A stretch of 64,000 bases of DNA from Arcicella rosea. Its GTDB lineage: Bacteria; Bacteroidota; Bacteroidia; Cytophagales; Spirosomataceae. Under the pieces are notes generated by a model that had not been told where the DNA came from, ran no database searches, and saw only the letters and a list, made by a program, of their open reading frames with translations. The position numbers and the translations under genes are program-made. This document shows, one piece after another, positions 26,821 through 35,269 of the stretch. How positions within the stretch are numbered: position 1 is the stretch's first letter; every line of letters begins with the position of its first letter. The DNA lies in contig NZ_JACHKT010000019.1 in assembly GCF_014204325.1 (NCBI RefSeq), positions 1 to 64,000 of the forward strand, read 5' to 3'.

Positions 26821-28599
26821 ATGACTAAACTACAGCAACTACACGAAGACATCTATTCTTTTTTAATGGAATGTCATAAAAAAAATAATGATTTTAGGTT
26901 TTTTCCCCGCAGACATAATAAAGAAAAATTCAAAGAAAAGCTTTGGTTAACAGATAATAGTGATGAAATATTAATTGGATTAAGTCTCGCACGGGAAACG
27001 TATTCACACTGTTTAAGTTTGAACATAAAGCATCAAAATGAAAGCGTTAAAAGCTTTAAATTGCAAATAGGGTTCAGGGGTGAAGAATATGATGATAAGC
27101 TTGATTTGTTTATGGGACTTGCTCAATCTATATTAGATAATACTTCTGAGTTAAAACGACCTACTAACATTGAAGATAAAAGGATTTTGAAATTTGATCT
27201 TCCATTTGGTGTAGATTGGAAAGCTAATATCATTTACTTCATTGAAAAAATAAAGCCTATTATTGACTCCTATATTAAAGGTCAAAAGCTTGATGATACT
27301 TTTTTTATTAGTGAAGATTCTTTCAAAAAAGCAATTGAGGTCGTTGAAATTGAGAGACACTCAATTTTACATACTCCAATATTAAACAATACTAATATAC
27401 CAATCAATTCCTACCCGCTCAACCAAATTCTTTACGGCCCTCCTGGCACTGGTAAAACTTACAGTACTGTTGAATTGGCTTATAAAATTATCCATAACGA
27501 TGCACCCAATAGCTATGAAGAAGCTCGTAATTGGTACAAAACGGCTTTAGCTAATACAGAAGACCGTCAGGTTGAGTTTATTACTTTTCATCAAAATTAT
27601 AGTTATGAGGATTTTGTGATGGGTATTAAGCCACAATTGAGCGAAGATACTTTGGGCTTTCGTGAACATAAAGGGATTTTCTTTGAGATTTGCCAAAGAG
27701 CTTTGAAGAATCTTCAACAAGCTACCCAAGCAGATTATCAAGAAACGCCAAGCTTTCAAGAGGTATTTGATACATTTATTGCTGACCTCATTCAGAACGA
27801 CAGACCTGTTGAGGTAGGATTAAAGCGTGGTGGTAGTTTTTCTATTACTAAAGTAAACGCCAAAAATATAGAGTTCAAAAAACAAAGTGGAACCTCAGAG
27901 CACACTTTAAGTATTCAAACTCTTGAAGAAATTTATTCCAATCAAAGAGAGTTTACTTCAGGACTTGCTACTTATTATAACCAGATAGTTGAAAAACTAA
28001 GAGAAATTGCAACTGGATTGACAAGGAAAATTCCAATCCAACCACTCAGAAACTTCGTAATCATCATCGACGAAATCAATCGGGCGAATATTTCACGAGT
28101 ATTTGGAGAATTAATCACTTTAATTGAAGAAGACAAGCGTTGGGGAAATGAATTTGAAACAGAAGTACGTTTGCCCGATGGTGTCACCAAATTCACTGTG
28201 CCTAAAAACCTCTACATTATTGGTACAATGAACACTGCTGATAAATCAATTGCTTTGTTGGATATTGCTTTACGAAGACGCTTTGAATTTACGGCTTTAT
28301 ATCCTGATTCATCAAAAGTTAGCCCCAATTATCAAACGTTTTTTGAATCGCTAAATGAGCAAATTATCGCTAAAAAAGGAATAGATTTCAGCATTGGACA
28401 TTCTTATTTTATGACTAAAAATGGTGAAGAGTTAGACTTCGTTAAAACAATGAATAAGAAAGTAATTCCATTGTTAAACGAATACTTTTACAATGCTAAG
28501 GATAACAAACTTGTCGCCGATTTGGTAGAAAAAGCGATTGCTAAAGCTGGTTTTACTCATACTATTGTTCCAAGTTCTTATCAATTGCTCATTCAATGA
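26821..28599 (+). CDS. mcrB: McrB-type AAA+ restriction NTPase
   Basis: The motor subunit of a modification-dependent McrBC restriction system. The 592-residue protein has an N-terminal, poorly conserved DNA-recognition part (about 1-190) and a C-terminal McrB AAA+ domain. Walker A is GPPGTGKT (206-213); Walker B and the signature DEINRANISR follow; MNTADKS and the arginine-finger stretch ALRRRFEF are diagnostic for McrB, which uses GTP. Between the Walker boxes is a roughly 100-residue insert (NDRPVEVGLKRGGSF...) as in other McrB proteins. The stop overlaps mcrC by 4 nt. It is the first gene after the tRNA-Asp attachment site. Confidence 0.93.
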   Translation: MTKLQQLHEDIYSFLMECHKKNNDFRFFPRRHNKEKFKEKLWLTDNSDEILIGLSLARETYSHCLSLNIKHQNESVKSFKLQIGFRGEEYDDKLDLFMGLAQSILDNTSELKRPTNIEDKRILKFDLPFGVDWKANIIYFIEKIKPIIDSYIKGQKLDDTFFISEDSFKKAIEVVEIERHSILHTPILNNTNIPINSYPLNQILYGPPGTGKTYSTVELAYKIIHNDAPNSYEEARNWYKTALANTEDRQVEFITFHQNYSYEDFVMGIKPQLSEDTLGFREHKGIFFEICQRALKNLQQATQADYQETPSFQEVFDTFIADLIQNDRPVEVGLKRGGSFSITKVNAKNIEFKKQSGTSEHTLSIQTLEEIYSNQREFTSGLATYYNQIVEKLREIATGLTRKIPIQPLRNFVIIIDEINRANISRVFGELITLIEEDKRWGNEFETEVRLPDGVTKFTVPKNLYIIGTMNTADKSIALLDIALRRRFEFTALYPDSSKVSPNYQTFFESLNEQIIAKKGIDFSIGHSYFMTKNGEELDFVKTMNKKVIPLLNEYFYNAKDNKLVADLVEKAIAKAGFTHTIVPSSYQLLIQ

Positions 28600-29879
28600 T
28601 ACAATCAATTTATGAATTTGGTAAAGAAGTAAGTACTGGCTTTTCTGACAGTAAAATCAAGCGTTTTAAAACCTATCTTGATGAAGTTTGGCAAAGTAGA
28701 AAACAGTATGGTTTGGAGGAAGATGAGCGTGATTCTTTCTATGGTTCAGACAAGAAAAAGCAGCGTTTCCTGACTTTTGATGGAGATAAAATCAGAGCGA
28801 ATAACCACGTCGGTTTCATTCAGTTTGAAGAGCTTAGGCTTAATATTTATCCTAAAATTTGCCAAGAAATGCCCCAAGAGCAAATCATCTCAAAGGTACT
28901 TTATTGGTTAAGTTATGGGAAGAAAATAAATTTACCATTTGCTGAATTACCGCTCGACCGCCAATCATTTGATACTTGGTTGGAAGCCTTTATTTTTCTG
29001 TTTGCACACCATACAGAAGAAATCTTGACCAATCAGCCCTATCAATCTTACCAAGAAATTACCGAAGAAACGAGTTATTTGCGAGGTTCGTTAGCCATTC
29101 AGCAGTATGTTCAACATAATTTACTGACAGGCAGACATCAGTTTTTTCATTGTACTTACGAGCCTTTTGTTTATGACAATCAGTTTAATAGAATTGTAAA
29201 ATTTGTTTCCAGAATACTTTTATCATTCACAAACAATGAAAAAAGTAAGCAAAAACTGAATAGTCTGTTGTTTTTATTAGACGATGTGGCGGACGAATAT
29301 TGCCAAGAAAGCCATTGTGATTTGGTAAAACTCAACCCACTTTATCAAGATTTGGCGATTGTTTTAGAAATGTCTCGAATGTTTTTGTCGTCGTCAAGTA
29401 TTAGTCAGTCGGATGCCAATAAAAATAATTTCTGTCTTTTACTGCCGATGGAAGTAGTTTTTGAGGAGTTTATTTTTGGAATCATTGAGACTCATTTTAA
29501 AGATAGAAAACCCAACGCTCAAGGAAAAGGATTTTTAACAGAGCAAAGAGTATTTCAGATAAAGAATGACATTATCCTTCAAAACCCCAATTTGGTGATT
29601 GACACCAAGTACAAAATCCGAGATAAAAAAGATAGTAAAAAAGGGATTTCACAAACCGATATGTATCAAATGCTTGCCTACTCCATCAGGCGAGAAATTG
29701 ACCAAGTATTATTGATTTATCCAAAAAACGGAGCAAAACCTTCGGAAGTAGATATTTTTACTATTGCCGATAAATTTGCCAATGGTAAGTTGGTAGCGAT
29801 TAAGGCGGCTGATATTGATATTTGTGGTGAAGAAGATGAGATTATTAGGCAGATTGACGAGGTTTTAGCATTTAATTAA
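28596..29879 (+). CDS. mcrC: McrC-type nuclease subunit
   Basis: The nuclease partner of McrB. The 427-residue protein starts at an ATGA overlap with mcrB. The N-terminal part recalls the McrC 5-methylcytosine system domain (FIQFEELRLNIYPKI). The PD-(D/E)xK nuclease core is near the C-terminus, with the diagnostic LVIDTKYK holding D336 and K338, followed by YQMLAYSIRR. It should cut DNA when McrB translocation stalls, restricting foreign modified DNA. No methyltransferase is adjacent, as expected for a type IV system. Confidence 0.92.
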   Translation: MIQSIYEFGKEVSTGFSDSKIKRFKTYLDEVWQSRKQYGLEEDERDSFYGSDKKKQRFLTFDGDKIRANNHVGFIQFEELRLNIYPKICQEMPQEQIISKVLYWLSYGKKINLPFAELPLDRQSFDTWLEAFIFLFAHHTEEILTNQPYQSYQEITEETSYLRGSLAIQQYVQHNLLTGRHQFFHCTYEPFVYDNQFNRIVKFVSRILLSFTNNEKSKQKLNSLLFLLDDVADEYCQESHCDLVKLNPLYQDLAIVLEMSRMFLSSSSISQSDANKNNFCLLLPMEVVFEEFIFGIIETHFKDRKPNAQGKGFLTEQRVFQIKNDIILQNPNLVIDTKYKIRDKKDSKKGISQTDMYQMLAYSIRREIDQVLLIYPKNGAKPSEVDIFTIADKFANGKLVAIKAADIDICGEEDEIIRQIDEVLAFN

Positions 29880-29943
29880 TGGGAAAAGATGAAGAGCTTG
29901 CAAAACTATTATCATCTTATTTAACCGACTATTCTAAATTTTC

Positions 29944-29973
29944 TTGCGTTAAATTAGATTTTATCTATTTTTG
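29944..29973 (+). promoter_or_regulatory. Promoter of the SpeD membrane operon
   Basis: TTG (29944-29946), 19-bp spacer, then TATTTTTG (29966-29973): an exact match to TTG-N19-TAnnTTTG. The predicted start is near 29980. The -7 element covers the TTG at 29971, which therefore cannot be a start codon, so translation should begin at ATG 29992. Confidence 0.7.
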
Positions 29974-29991
29974 TTGAAAAAAAACCTACCA

Positions 29992-30342
29992 ATGTATCAA
30001 CCAGGATTGCACCTTATTTGTGACTGTCTTAGTGAAGAAACCACACAGTTGTCTGATTTTAACGCTTGCCAAATACTGCTCAACCAATTAATTGAAAGTG
30101 AAGGCTTATCAAAAATTGGAGAGGTTTATCATAATTTTCCTTCGGGTGGTTTTACGGGAGTGGTTTGTCTTACAGAATCACATATTTCCATTCATACATG
30201 GCCAGAATTTGGGCGTATAACTTTTGATGTTTTCCTCTCTAATTATCAGAAAGTCAATAATCAAATAGCTCACAGAATTTACGCTAAACTCATAGAATTG
30301 TTCAACGCCAATGTCATTGCTTCTCATGAGATTAACCGCTAA
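29992..30342 (+). CDS. SpeD-family pyruvoyl decarboxylase homologue
   Basis: A 116-residue AdoMet decarboxylase-fold protein starting MYQPGLHLICDC. The self-cleavage site TESHISIHTWPE is intact: cleavage between E62 and S63 would make the pyruvoyl group, and H68 (processing) is present. The Cys that acts as proton donor in true AdoMet decarboxylases, in a D-hydrophobic-aromatic-TCG motif, is Ser here (FDVFLSNYQ, S83). Some SpeD homologues without standard residues are arginine or ornithine decarboxylases, so the substrate is open. It overlaps the next gene by 17 nt and heads the operon. Confidence 0.85.
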   Translation: MYQPGLHLICDCLSEETTQLSDFNACQILLNQLIESEGLSKIGEVYHNFPSGGFTGVVCLTESHISIHTWPEFGRITFDVFLSNYQKVNNQIAHRIYAKLIELFNANVIASHEINR

Positions 30343-31669
30343 TCAACTTTATCGTTATGACCAAGACCATCAATGTGGTGGTTGCTCGTCGTTACTCAGC
30401 ATTACGAAAGATGAAACAATAAACTTGGTGTGTAAATCATGTGGTACGCTTCATGTATTACAAAAAAGTTTCGTTTACGATGGAGAGTTTCGTGTGGATG
30501 AAGTCCATAAAAATAAGTTTCAAAAAAGTAATTCTGACATTCCCACAGGCACTAAATTAACCCTTAAAGGCATTGATTTTGAAGTTGTTGGTGTACTAAA
30601 AAAAGGAGAAGAAAATACTTATACTTGGCAAGAATATTATTTGTACAATGCCAAAGTTGGTTATCGTTTTTTAACTGAATATCAAGGACATTGGACTTTT
30701 TTAGAGGAAATAGATGATATAAAACTCGTAAAAGAGCAATCTCACGATAATGAAGCGGTTTACGATAATGATTATTATCGTTTGTATAGCGATTATCATG
30801 CAAGTATAAAGGGTGCTAATGGCGAGTTTCCGATAGACTTACTCAAAGTACCTAAGACTTTGGTGAAGGAATATATTTTGCCACCATTTTTAATAACATC
30901 AGAAAAAGGTGATAGTAAAAAACATTGGTTCAAGGGCGAATATCTTGCCGTAGAAGAACTGGATGAAGCTTTGCAAGGGAAAATACGTCTTCCAGAATCA
31001 TTTGGTGTTGGCGTTTTAGAGCCTTATAAGCCAAGTGTTCGGTTTACTGAGTTAATGCAAATTAGCGTTCTTGCTGCAGCAATACTCTTGTATATTCAAG
31101 CATATTTTTCAACAAGTGAATTGGTATTTGAAAAGAATTTTTATGCTGAAACAATTAATGAAATGCGTACTGTTAGTAGTGGTTATGACAGCTCAAAGGT
31201 CTATATCTCGCCAAGTTTTCAATTAAAAAATGGAAATGCTAATGTAGAATTTACACTCGACGCTAATGTCGATAATAATTGGCTCGAAACAGATATTGTT
31301 TTAATAAATGATAAAACGGGAGACGAATATAATGTATCAATGGGAGTTGAGTTTTACTCAGGTTTTGAAGGGGGAGAATCTTGGACAGAAGGTAGCCATG
31401 ATACAGATGCTATGATTGAAAAAGTACCAGAGGGATTATACCATTTAGAAGTTTCTCCCTCTACAACATTTCCAAATTTAGTATCCAATTTTAGTTTGAA
31501 GGTGCATCGAGGAGTAGCGGTTTATGGTGGATTTTTACTTATGTTACTTTTACTGAGCATTTACCCTGCCATTAGCTATTATCAGGAAAGAACTTTTGAG
31601 TATCGTCGTTGGCAAGCAAGTGATTATTCTCCTTTTGAAGAAGATTCTTGGTTGGATACATTTAATTAA
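30326..31669 (+). CDS. DUF4178 zinc-ribbon membrane protein
   Basis: A 447-residue protein starting MRLTANQLYRYDQD. A CxxC...CxxC zinc ribbon uses C17, C20, C36 and C39. DUF4178 follows (about 65-150 and 165-215; GIDFEVVGVLKKG, EYYLYNAKVGYRFL). Two transmembrane helices (about 236-256 and 405-425) flank an external beta-rich region of about 150 residues (WLETDIVLINDKTGDEYNVS). It starts 17 nt inside the SpeD gene, so it is co-translated. DUF4178 proteins recur with DUF350 and spermidine synthase-like genes, but their activity is unknown. Confidence 0.85.
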   Translation: MRLTANQLYRYDQDHQCGGCSSLLSITKDETINLVCKSCGTLHVLQKSFVYDGEFRVDEVHKNKFQKSNSDIPTGTKLTLKGIDFEVVGVLKKGEENTYTWQEYYLYNAKVGYRFLTEYQGHWTFLEEIDDIKLVKEQSHDNEAVYDNDYYRLYSDYHASIKGANGEFPIDLLKVPKTLVKEYILPPFLITSEKGDSKKHWFKGEYLAVEELDEALQGKIRLPESFGVGVLEPYKPSVRFTELMQISVLAAAILLYIQAYFSTSELVFEKNFYAETINEMRTVSSGYDSSKVYISPSFQLKNGNANVEFTLDANVDNNWLETDIVLINDKTGDEYNVSMGVEFYSGFEGGESWTEGSHDTDAMIEKVPEGLYHLEVSPSTTFPNLVSNFSLKVHRGVAVYGGFLLMLLLLSIYPAISYYQERTFEYRRWQASDYSPFEEDSWLDTFN

Positions 31670-31677
31670 AATTGAAC

Positions 31678-31851
31678 ATGAAAATCAATAAGCAAGCACC
31701 CGAGAAAATTACTTATATTGGTATTGTAACTCTTGTACTATTCTACTTTGGGTATTGTAGATATAATGGACAAGGCTTATTTTACTTCATGGATTCTCAT
31801 CCTGAAAAATGGTCGCCACAAGGTGCGAATAATGGATTTCAACATAAATAA
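31678..31851 (+). CDS. Small single-pass membrane protein, 57 aa
   Basis: ATG at 31678, 8 nt after the DUF4178 stop, opens a 57-residue frame MKINKQAPEKITYIGIVTL... with one transmembrane helix (about 13-27) and a polar tail with SHPEKWSPQGANN ending QHK. The frame is confined between two operon genes on the same strand and ends at taa 31849-31851. No family is recognised. Position, helix and tight spacing support a real gene. Confidence 0.6.
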   Translation: MKINKQAPEKITYIGIVTLVLFYFGYCRYNGQGLFYFMDSHPEKWSPQGANNGFQHK

Positions 31852-31902
31852 GTATTTTACAGTTAAATCATTTTCGATTTCGCATAAACCCCTTCAAAAA
31901 AT

Positions 31903-32121
31903 ATGGAAAATATCATTCACCTAAAGTCTGTTGTTGACTCAATTCTTTTCTCATTTATTGGCATTTGTATTTTAGTAGTTTCTTTCGTGATTATTGAAAA
32001 AATAACACCAGAGAATATCTACAAACAAGTAGTGGACAAAAATAATATGGCTATTGCCATCATTTTTGCCGCTTTTATTATTGCCATTGCCATCATCATT
32101 AGCTCGGCTATTCACGGATAA
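31903..32121 (+). CDS. DUF350 small membrane protein
   Basis: A 72-residue protein with two transmembrane helices: about 14-32 and about 50-68 (AIAIIFAAFIIAIAIIISSAI). The pattern 'ITPENIYKQVVDKNNMAIAI' is the DUF350 (UPF0719) core between helices, where a conserved Asn-x-Ala starts the second helix. It is shorter than most DUF350 proteins (usually about 130, two copies of the unit), so this is a single-repeat form. The next gene starts 2 nt after its stop. Confidence 0.8.
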   Translation: MENIIHLKSVVDSILFSFIGICILVVSFVIIEKITPENIYKQVVDKNNMAIAIIFAAFIIAIAIIISSAIHG

Positions 32122-32123
32122 TT

Positions 32124-33620
32124 ATGCCTATACTTTTATTATTCGCCGTTTTTGTCATTGCTACTTGTGGACTTATCTACGAGCTTATTGCGGGAACGCT
32201 CGCCAGTTATTTGTTGGGTGACTCTGTAACGCAATTTTCAACCATTATTGGGGTTTACTTGTTTTCGATGGGCGTTGGTTCTTATTTCTCCAAGTACGTT
32301 GAAAAAGAATTATTGGCTTGGTTCGTGAAAATTGAAATCTTGGTGGGTTTAGTAGGCGGAACAAGTTCCTCTATTTTGTTTTTGGTATTCGATAAAGTAG
32401 CCTCTTTCAGAATCATTCTTTATTTTCTCATCGGTCTTACGGGTGTTTTAGTAGGTTTAGAAATTCCCTTACTGATGCGAGTATTAGAAAAAAGCAAGTT
32501 TGAATTTAAAGAAATTGTCTCTAAAGTTTTCACCTTCGACTACATCGGGGCTTTGTTGGCTTCCGTACTTTTTCCCTTGCTTTTTGTGCCTTACATGGGT
32601 TTAATTCGTACTTCGTTTTTCTTTGGCGTTTTCAATACCATTGTTGCCTTAATTGTCTGCTATCAATTTTCGGATGAATTAAAGCATAAAATTGCCCTAA
32701 AAATATCCGCTTGGACAGTGCTGGTTTTATTAGTGATTGGCTTTATACTTTCTGATAAAATCATGTCTTGGTCGGAATCTATGGCGTATCAGGATAAGAT
32801 TATTTTTGCGAAATCAAGTCATTATCAACGCATTATTTTAACTCGGAATAAACGAGAATTGAAACTGTTTCTCAATGGAAATTTACAGTTTAGTTCAACA
32901 GATGAATACCGCTACCATGAAGCACTCGTTCACCCAGGCATGGCAAGCCGACAAACTATTAAAAAAGTATTGATTTTAGGTGGCGGAGATGGTTTAGCGG
33001 TGCGTGAATTATTAAAATATCCTCAAATTCAACACATTACTTTGGTTGATTTGGATACTTACATGACGGATTTATTCAAGAAAAATCCGCTACTTACTTC
33101 GCTAAATCAAGGTTCTTTGACTAATCCTAAAGTAAAAGTTATCAATACAGATGCCTTTCAGTGGGCAAGAAATACGAATGAGCAATTTGACTTTGTGGTG
33201 ATTGACTTTCCAGACCCTTCTAATTTCTCCGTTGGAAAACTTTACACCAATACTTTTTACCGTGAAGTTTCTAAATTAATGAGTGACGAAGCCATTTTGG
33301 TGGTGCAATCAACATCGCCTTATGTTGCTCCAAAATCGTTTTGGTGTGTCAATAAAACTCTTCAATCTGTCGGGCTACAAACGCAACCTTATCATTGTTA
33401 TGTACCTTCATTTGGAGAATGGGGCTATGTCTTAGCTTCAAAATCAGCATTTCACGTGGCAGAAACTTATGTGCCAAATTTGAAATTTTTAACCAAAGAT
33501 TCTTTCAAACAAATGGCGTATTTTCCGAAAGATATGCAATCGGTTCAGACAGAAACTAATAAATTAAATAACCAGATTTTAGTACATTATTTTGAAGAAG
33601 AATGGGGGAAAGTTCAATGA
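32124..33620 (+). CDS. Membrane-bound spermidine synthase-like protein
   Basis: A 498-residue two-part protein. The first 220 residues hold about seven transmembrane helices (MPILLLFAVFVIATCGLIYELIAG start, then LYFLIGLTGVLVGLEIPLLM). The C-terminal half is a polyamine aminopropyltransferase fold with the cofactor loop VLILGGGDGLAVRELLKY, the acidic VDLD after beta-2, NTDAF, and DFVVIDFPDPS. Soluble SpeE uses decarboxylated AdoMet and putrescine. Fusion to a membrane domain suggests a substrate at or in the membrane. Start and stop overlap the neighbours at 2 and 4 nt. Confidence 0.88.
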   Translation: MPILLLFAVFVIATCGLIYELIAGTLASYLLGDSVTQFSTIIGVYLFSMGVGSYFSKYVEKELLAWFVKIEILVGLVGGTSSSILFLVFDKVASFRIILYFLIGLTGVLVGLEIPLLMRVLEKSKFEFKEIVSKVFTFDYIGALLASVLFPLLFVPYMGLIRTSFFFGVFNTIVALIVCYQFSDELKHKIALKISAWTVLVLLVIGFILSDKIMSWSESMAYQDKIIFAKSSHYQRIILTRNKRELKLFLNGNLQFSSTDEYRYHEALVHPGMASRQTIKKVLILGGGDGLAVRELLKYPQIQHITLVDLDTYMTDLFKKNPLLTSLNQGSLTNPKVKVINTDAFQWARNTNEQFDFVVIDFPDPSNFSVGKLYTNTFYREVSKLMSDEAILVVQSTSPYVAPKSFWCVNKTLQSVGLQTQPYHCYVPSFGEWGYVLASKSAFHVAETYVPNLKFLTKDSFKQMAYFPKDMQSVQTETNKLNNQILVHYFEEEWGKVQ

Positions 33621-35269
33621 ACAACAGGCTAACACGTAAAGCGTTTTTACTCCGTTCTTTGGCTGGATTGGGAGCTTTCTTTGGATTATCGTGGGGAACA
33701 AAAGCAATTTTAAACCCCGTAAAAACCATAATTAAAGGACGAATATTAGGAGCTAACCATCAAATAGGACATTTATTAAGAAATCTATCTATTCCTAAAA
33801 AAGGCGAAGAAAAGCAAAGCGAAGAAATCATTGAAGTACCTATTTTAATAGTAGGAACGGGTATTGCTGGATTAAGTGCCGCTCGGAAATTACACAAAGC
33901 TGGTCATAAAAACTTTCTATTAGTGGATTTAGAAGACCACATTGGCGGAAATGCTGATGCAGGGAAAAACGCAACCACATCTTACCCTTGGGCAGCTCAC
34001 TACTTGCCAATTCCTAATAATGAAGACAAAGAATTATTGATATTTTTAGAAGAACACAATATCATAACAGGTTATAATTCAGCAGGTTTACCAATTTATA
34101 ATGAATATCATTTATGTCAATCGCCACAAGAACGACTTTTTTTGAAAGGTCGTTGGCAAGAAGGATTAATCCCAAATTATGGTATTTCAGAAAATGATAG
34201 AAAGCAGATAAGTGATTTTTTAGCTTTGATGAATCAATATCGTCAGGAAAAAGGAAGTGATGGACGTTGGGCTTTTGATATTCCTTTGGCTTTGGCATCA
34301 AAAGATGAAGTGTATCAAGAGTTAGATGCTATTTCAATGACTGATTTTTTGAGCCAGCATCATTTTGATTCTGAATATTTACTTTGGTACGTCAACTATT
34401 GTTGCAGAGATGATTATGGCATCACGAGTGAAAAAACCTCCGCTTATGCGGGTATTCATTATTTTGCCGCCAGAAGAGGAAAAGCTGACAATGCGGAAAG
34501 TAACGCAGTATTGACTTGGGCAGAAGGAAACAACTTTTTGGCAAAAGCCTTATCAACCGATTTCAAAGATAAAATCAGGACTAAAACACTGGTAACACAA
34601 GTAAATTGGAATAATGATGGAGTAGAAGCCACGGCTTACAACTGGAACAAGAATGTCTCAGTAAAAATTAAAGCCCAGCGAGTTATTCTGGCTACGCCAC
34701 AATTCGTCAATCAGCGAATTTTACCAAAAGAATCTATTCAAATATCAACTGATTCATTTCAATACGCACCTTGGTTGGTTGCCAATATTACCGTCAATAA
34801 AATACCTATTGAAAGAGATCGTTTTTTATGTTGGGATAACGTAGCATACAATTCTACTTCGTTGGGTTATATCAGTGCCACGCATCAACAAGTAAGTAGG
34901 GAGGTTGATAAATGGGTACTCACTTATTATTTACCTTTATCGCATAAATCGCCCGTAGAAGCTCGTAAAGAGGCAATTAAGAAAACACACGAAGAATGGA
35001 CGGAGGAAATTCTTATAGATTTAGAAAGTTTTCATCCTAACATAAGAGCAACAGTTGATGAAATTAATCTTAAAATTTGGGGACATGGCATGATTGCTCC
35101 GACACTTGGCTTTCTTTCATCTGAAAACCGAAAATCGGCTTCCAAAAATATTGATAATCGAATATTCTTAGCCCATAGCGATTTGAGCGGTGTTTCTATT
35201 TTTGAAGAATCATTTTATCAAGGCAATCGAGTAGCCGATGAAATACTACCATACTTATCAATTTCATGA
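33617..35269 (+). CDS. FAD-dependent amine-oxidase-like protein
   Basis: A 550-residue protein. ATG at 33617 overlaps the previous stop as ATGA; the earlier in-frame ATG is less likely. The N-terminus has a Tat-like signal with an RK in place of the RR pair (TRKAFLLRSLAGLGAFFGL), so it is probably exported. The Rossmann dinucleotide motif is VGTGIAGLSAARKL (79-92) followed by an acidic end (LVDLEDHIGGNA), as in flavin amine oxidases and phytoene desaturase relatives. The C-terminal flavin motif is plausibly SDLSGVSIFEESFYQG. It may oxidise a polyamine or a modified head group made by the upstream genes. Confidence 0.82.
   Translation: MNNRLTRKAFLLRSLAGLGAFFGLSWGTKAILNPVKTIIKGRILGANHQIGHLLRNLSIPKKGEEKQSEEIIEVPILIVGTGIAGLSAARKLHKAGHKNFLLVDLEDHIGGNADAGKNATTSYPWAAHYLPIPNNEDKELLIFLEEHNIITGYNSAGLPIYNEYHLCQSPQERLFLKGRWQEGLIPNYGISENDRKQISDFLALMNQYRQEKGSDGRWAFDIPLALASKDEVYQELDAISMTDFLSQHHFDSEYLLWYVNYCCRDDYGITSEKTSAYAGIHYFAARRGKADNAESNAVLTWAEGNNFLAKALSTDFKDKIRTKTLVTQVNWNNDGVEATAYNWNKNVSVKIKAQRVILATPQFVNQRILPKESIQISTDSFQYAPWLVANITVNKIPIERDRFLCWDNVAYNSTSLGYISATHQQVSREVDKWVLTYYLPLSHKSPVEARKEAIKKTHEEWTEEILIDLESFHPNIRATVDEINLKIWGHGMIAPTLGFLSSENRKSASKNIDNRIFLAHSDLSGVSIFEESFYQGNRVADEILPYLSIS

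Noticed and set aside
29879-29977. 32-codon frame after mcrC
   Set aside because: It runs through the SpeD promoter and ends inside it; too short and without support.
29971-29991. TTG start for the SpeD gene
   Set aside because: This TTG lies in the -7 promoter element, so it cannot be in the mRNA leader.
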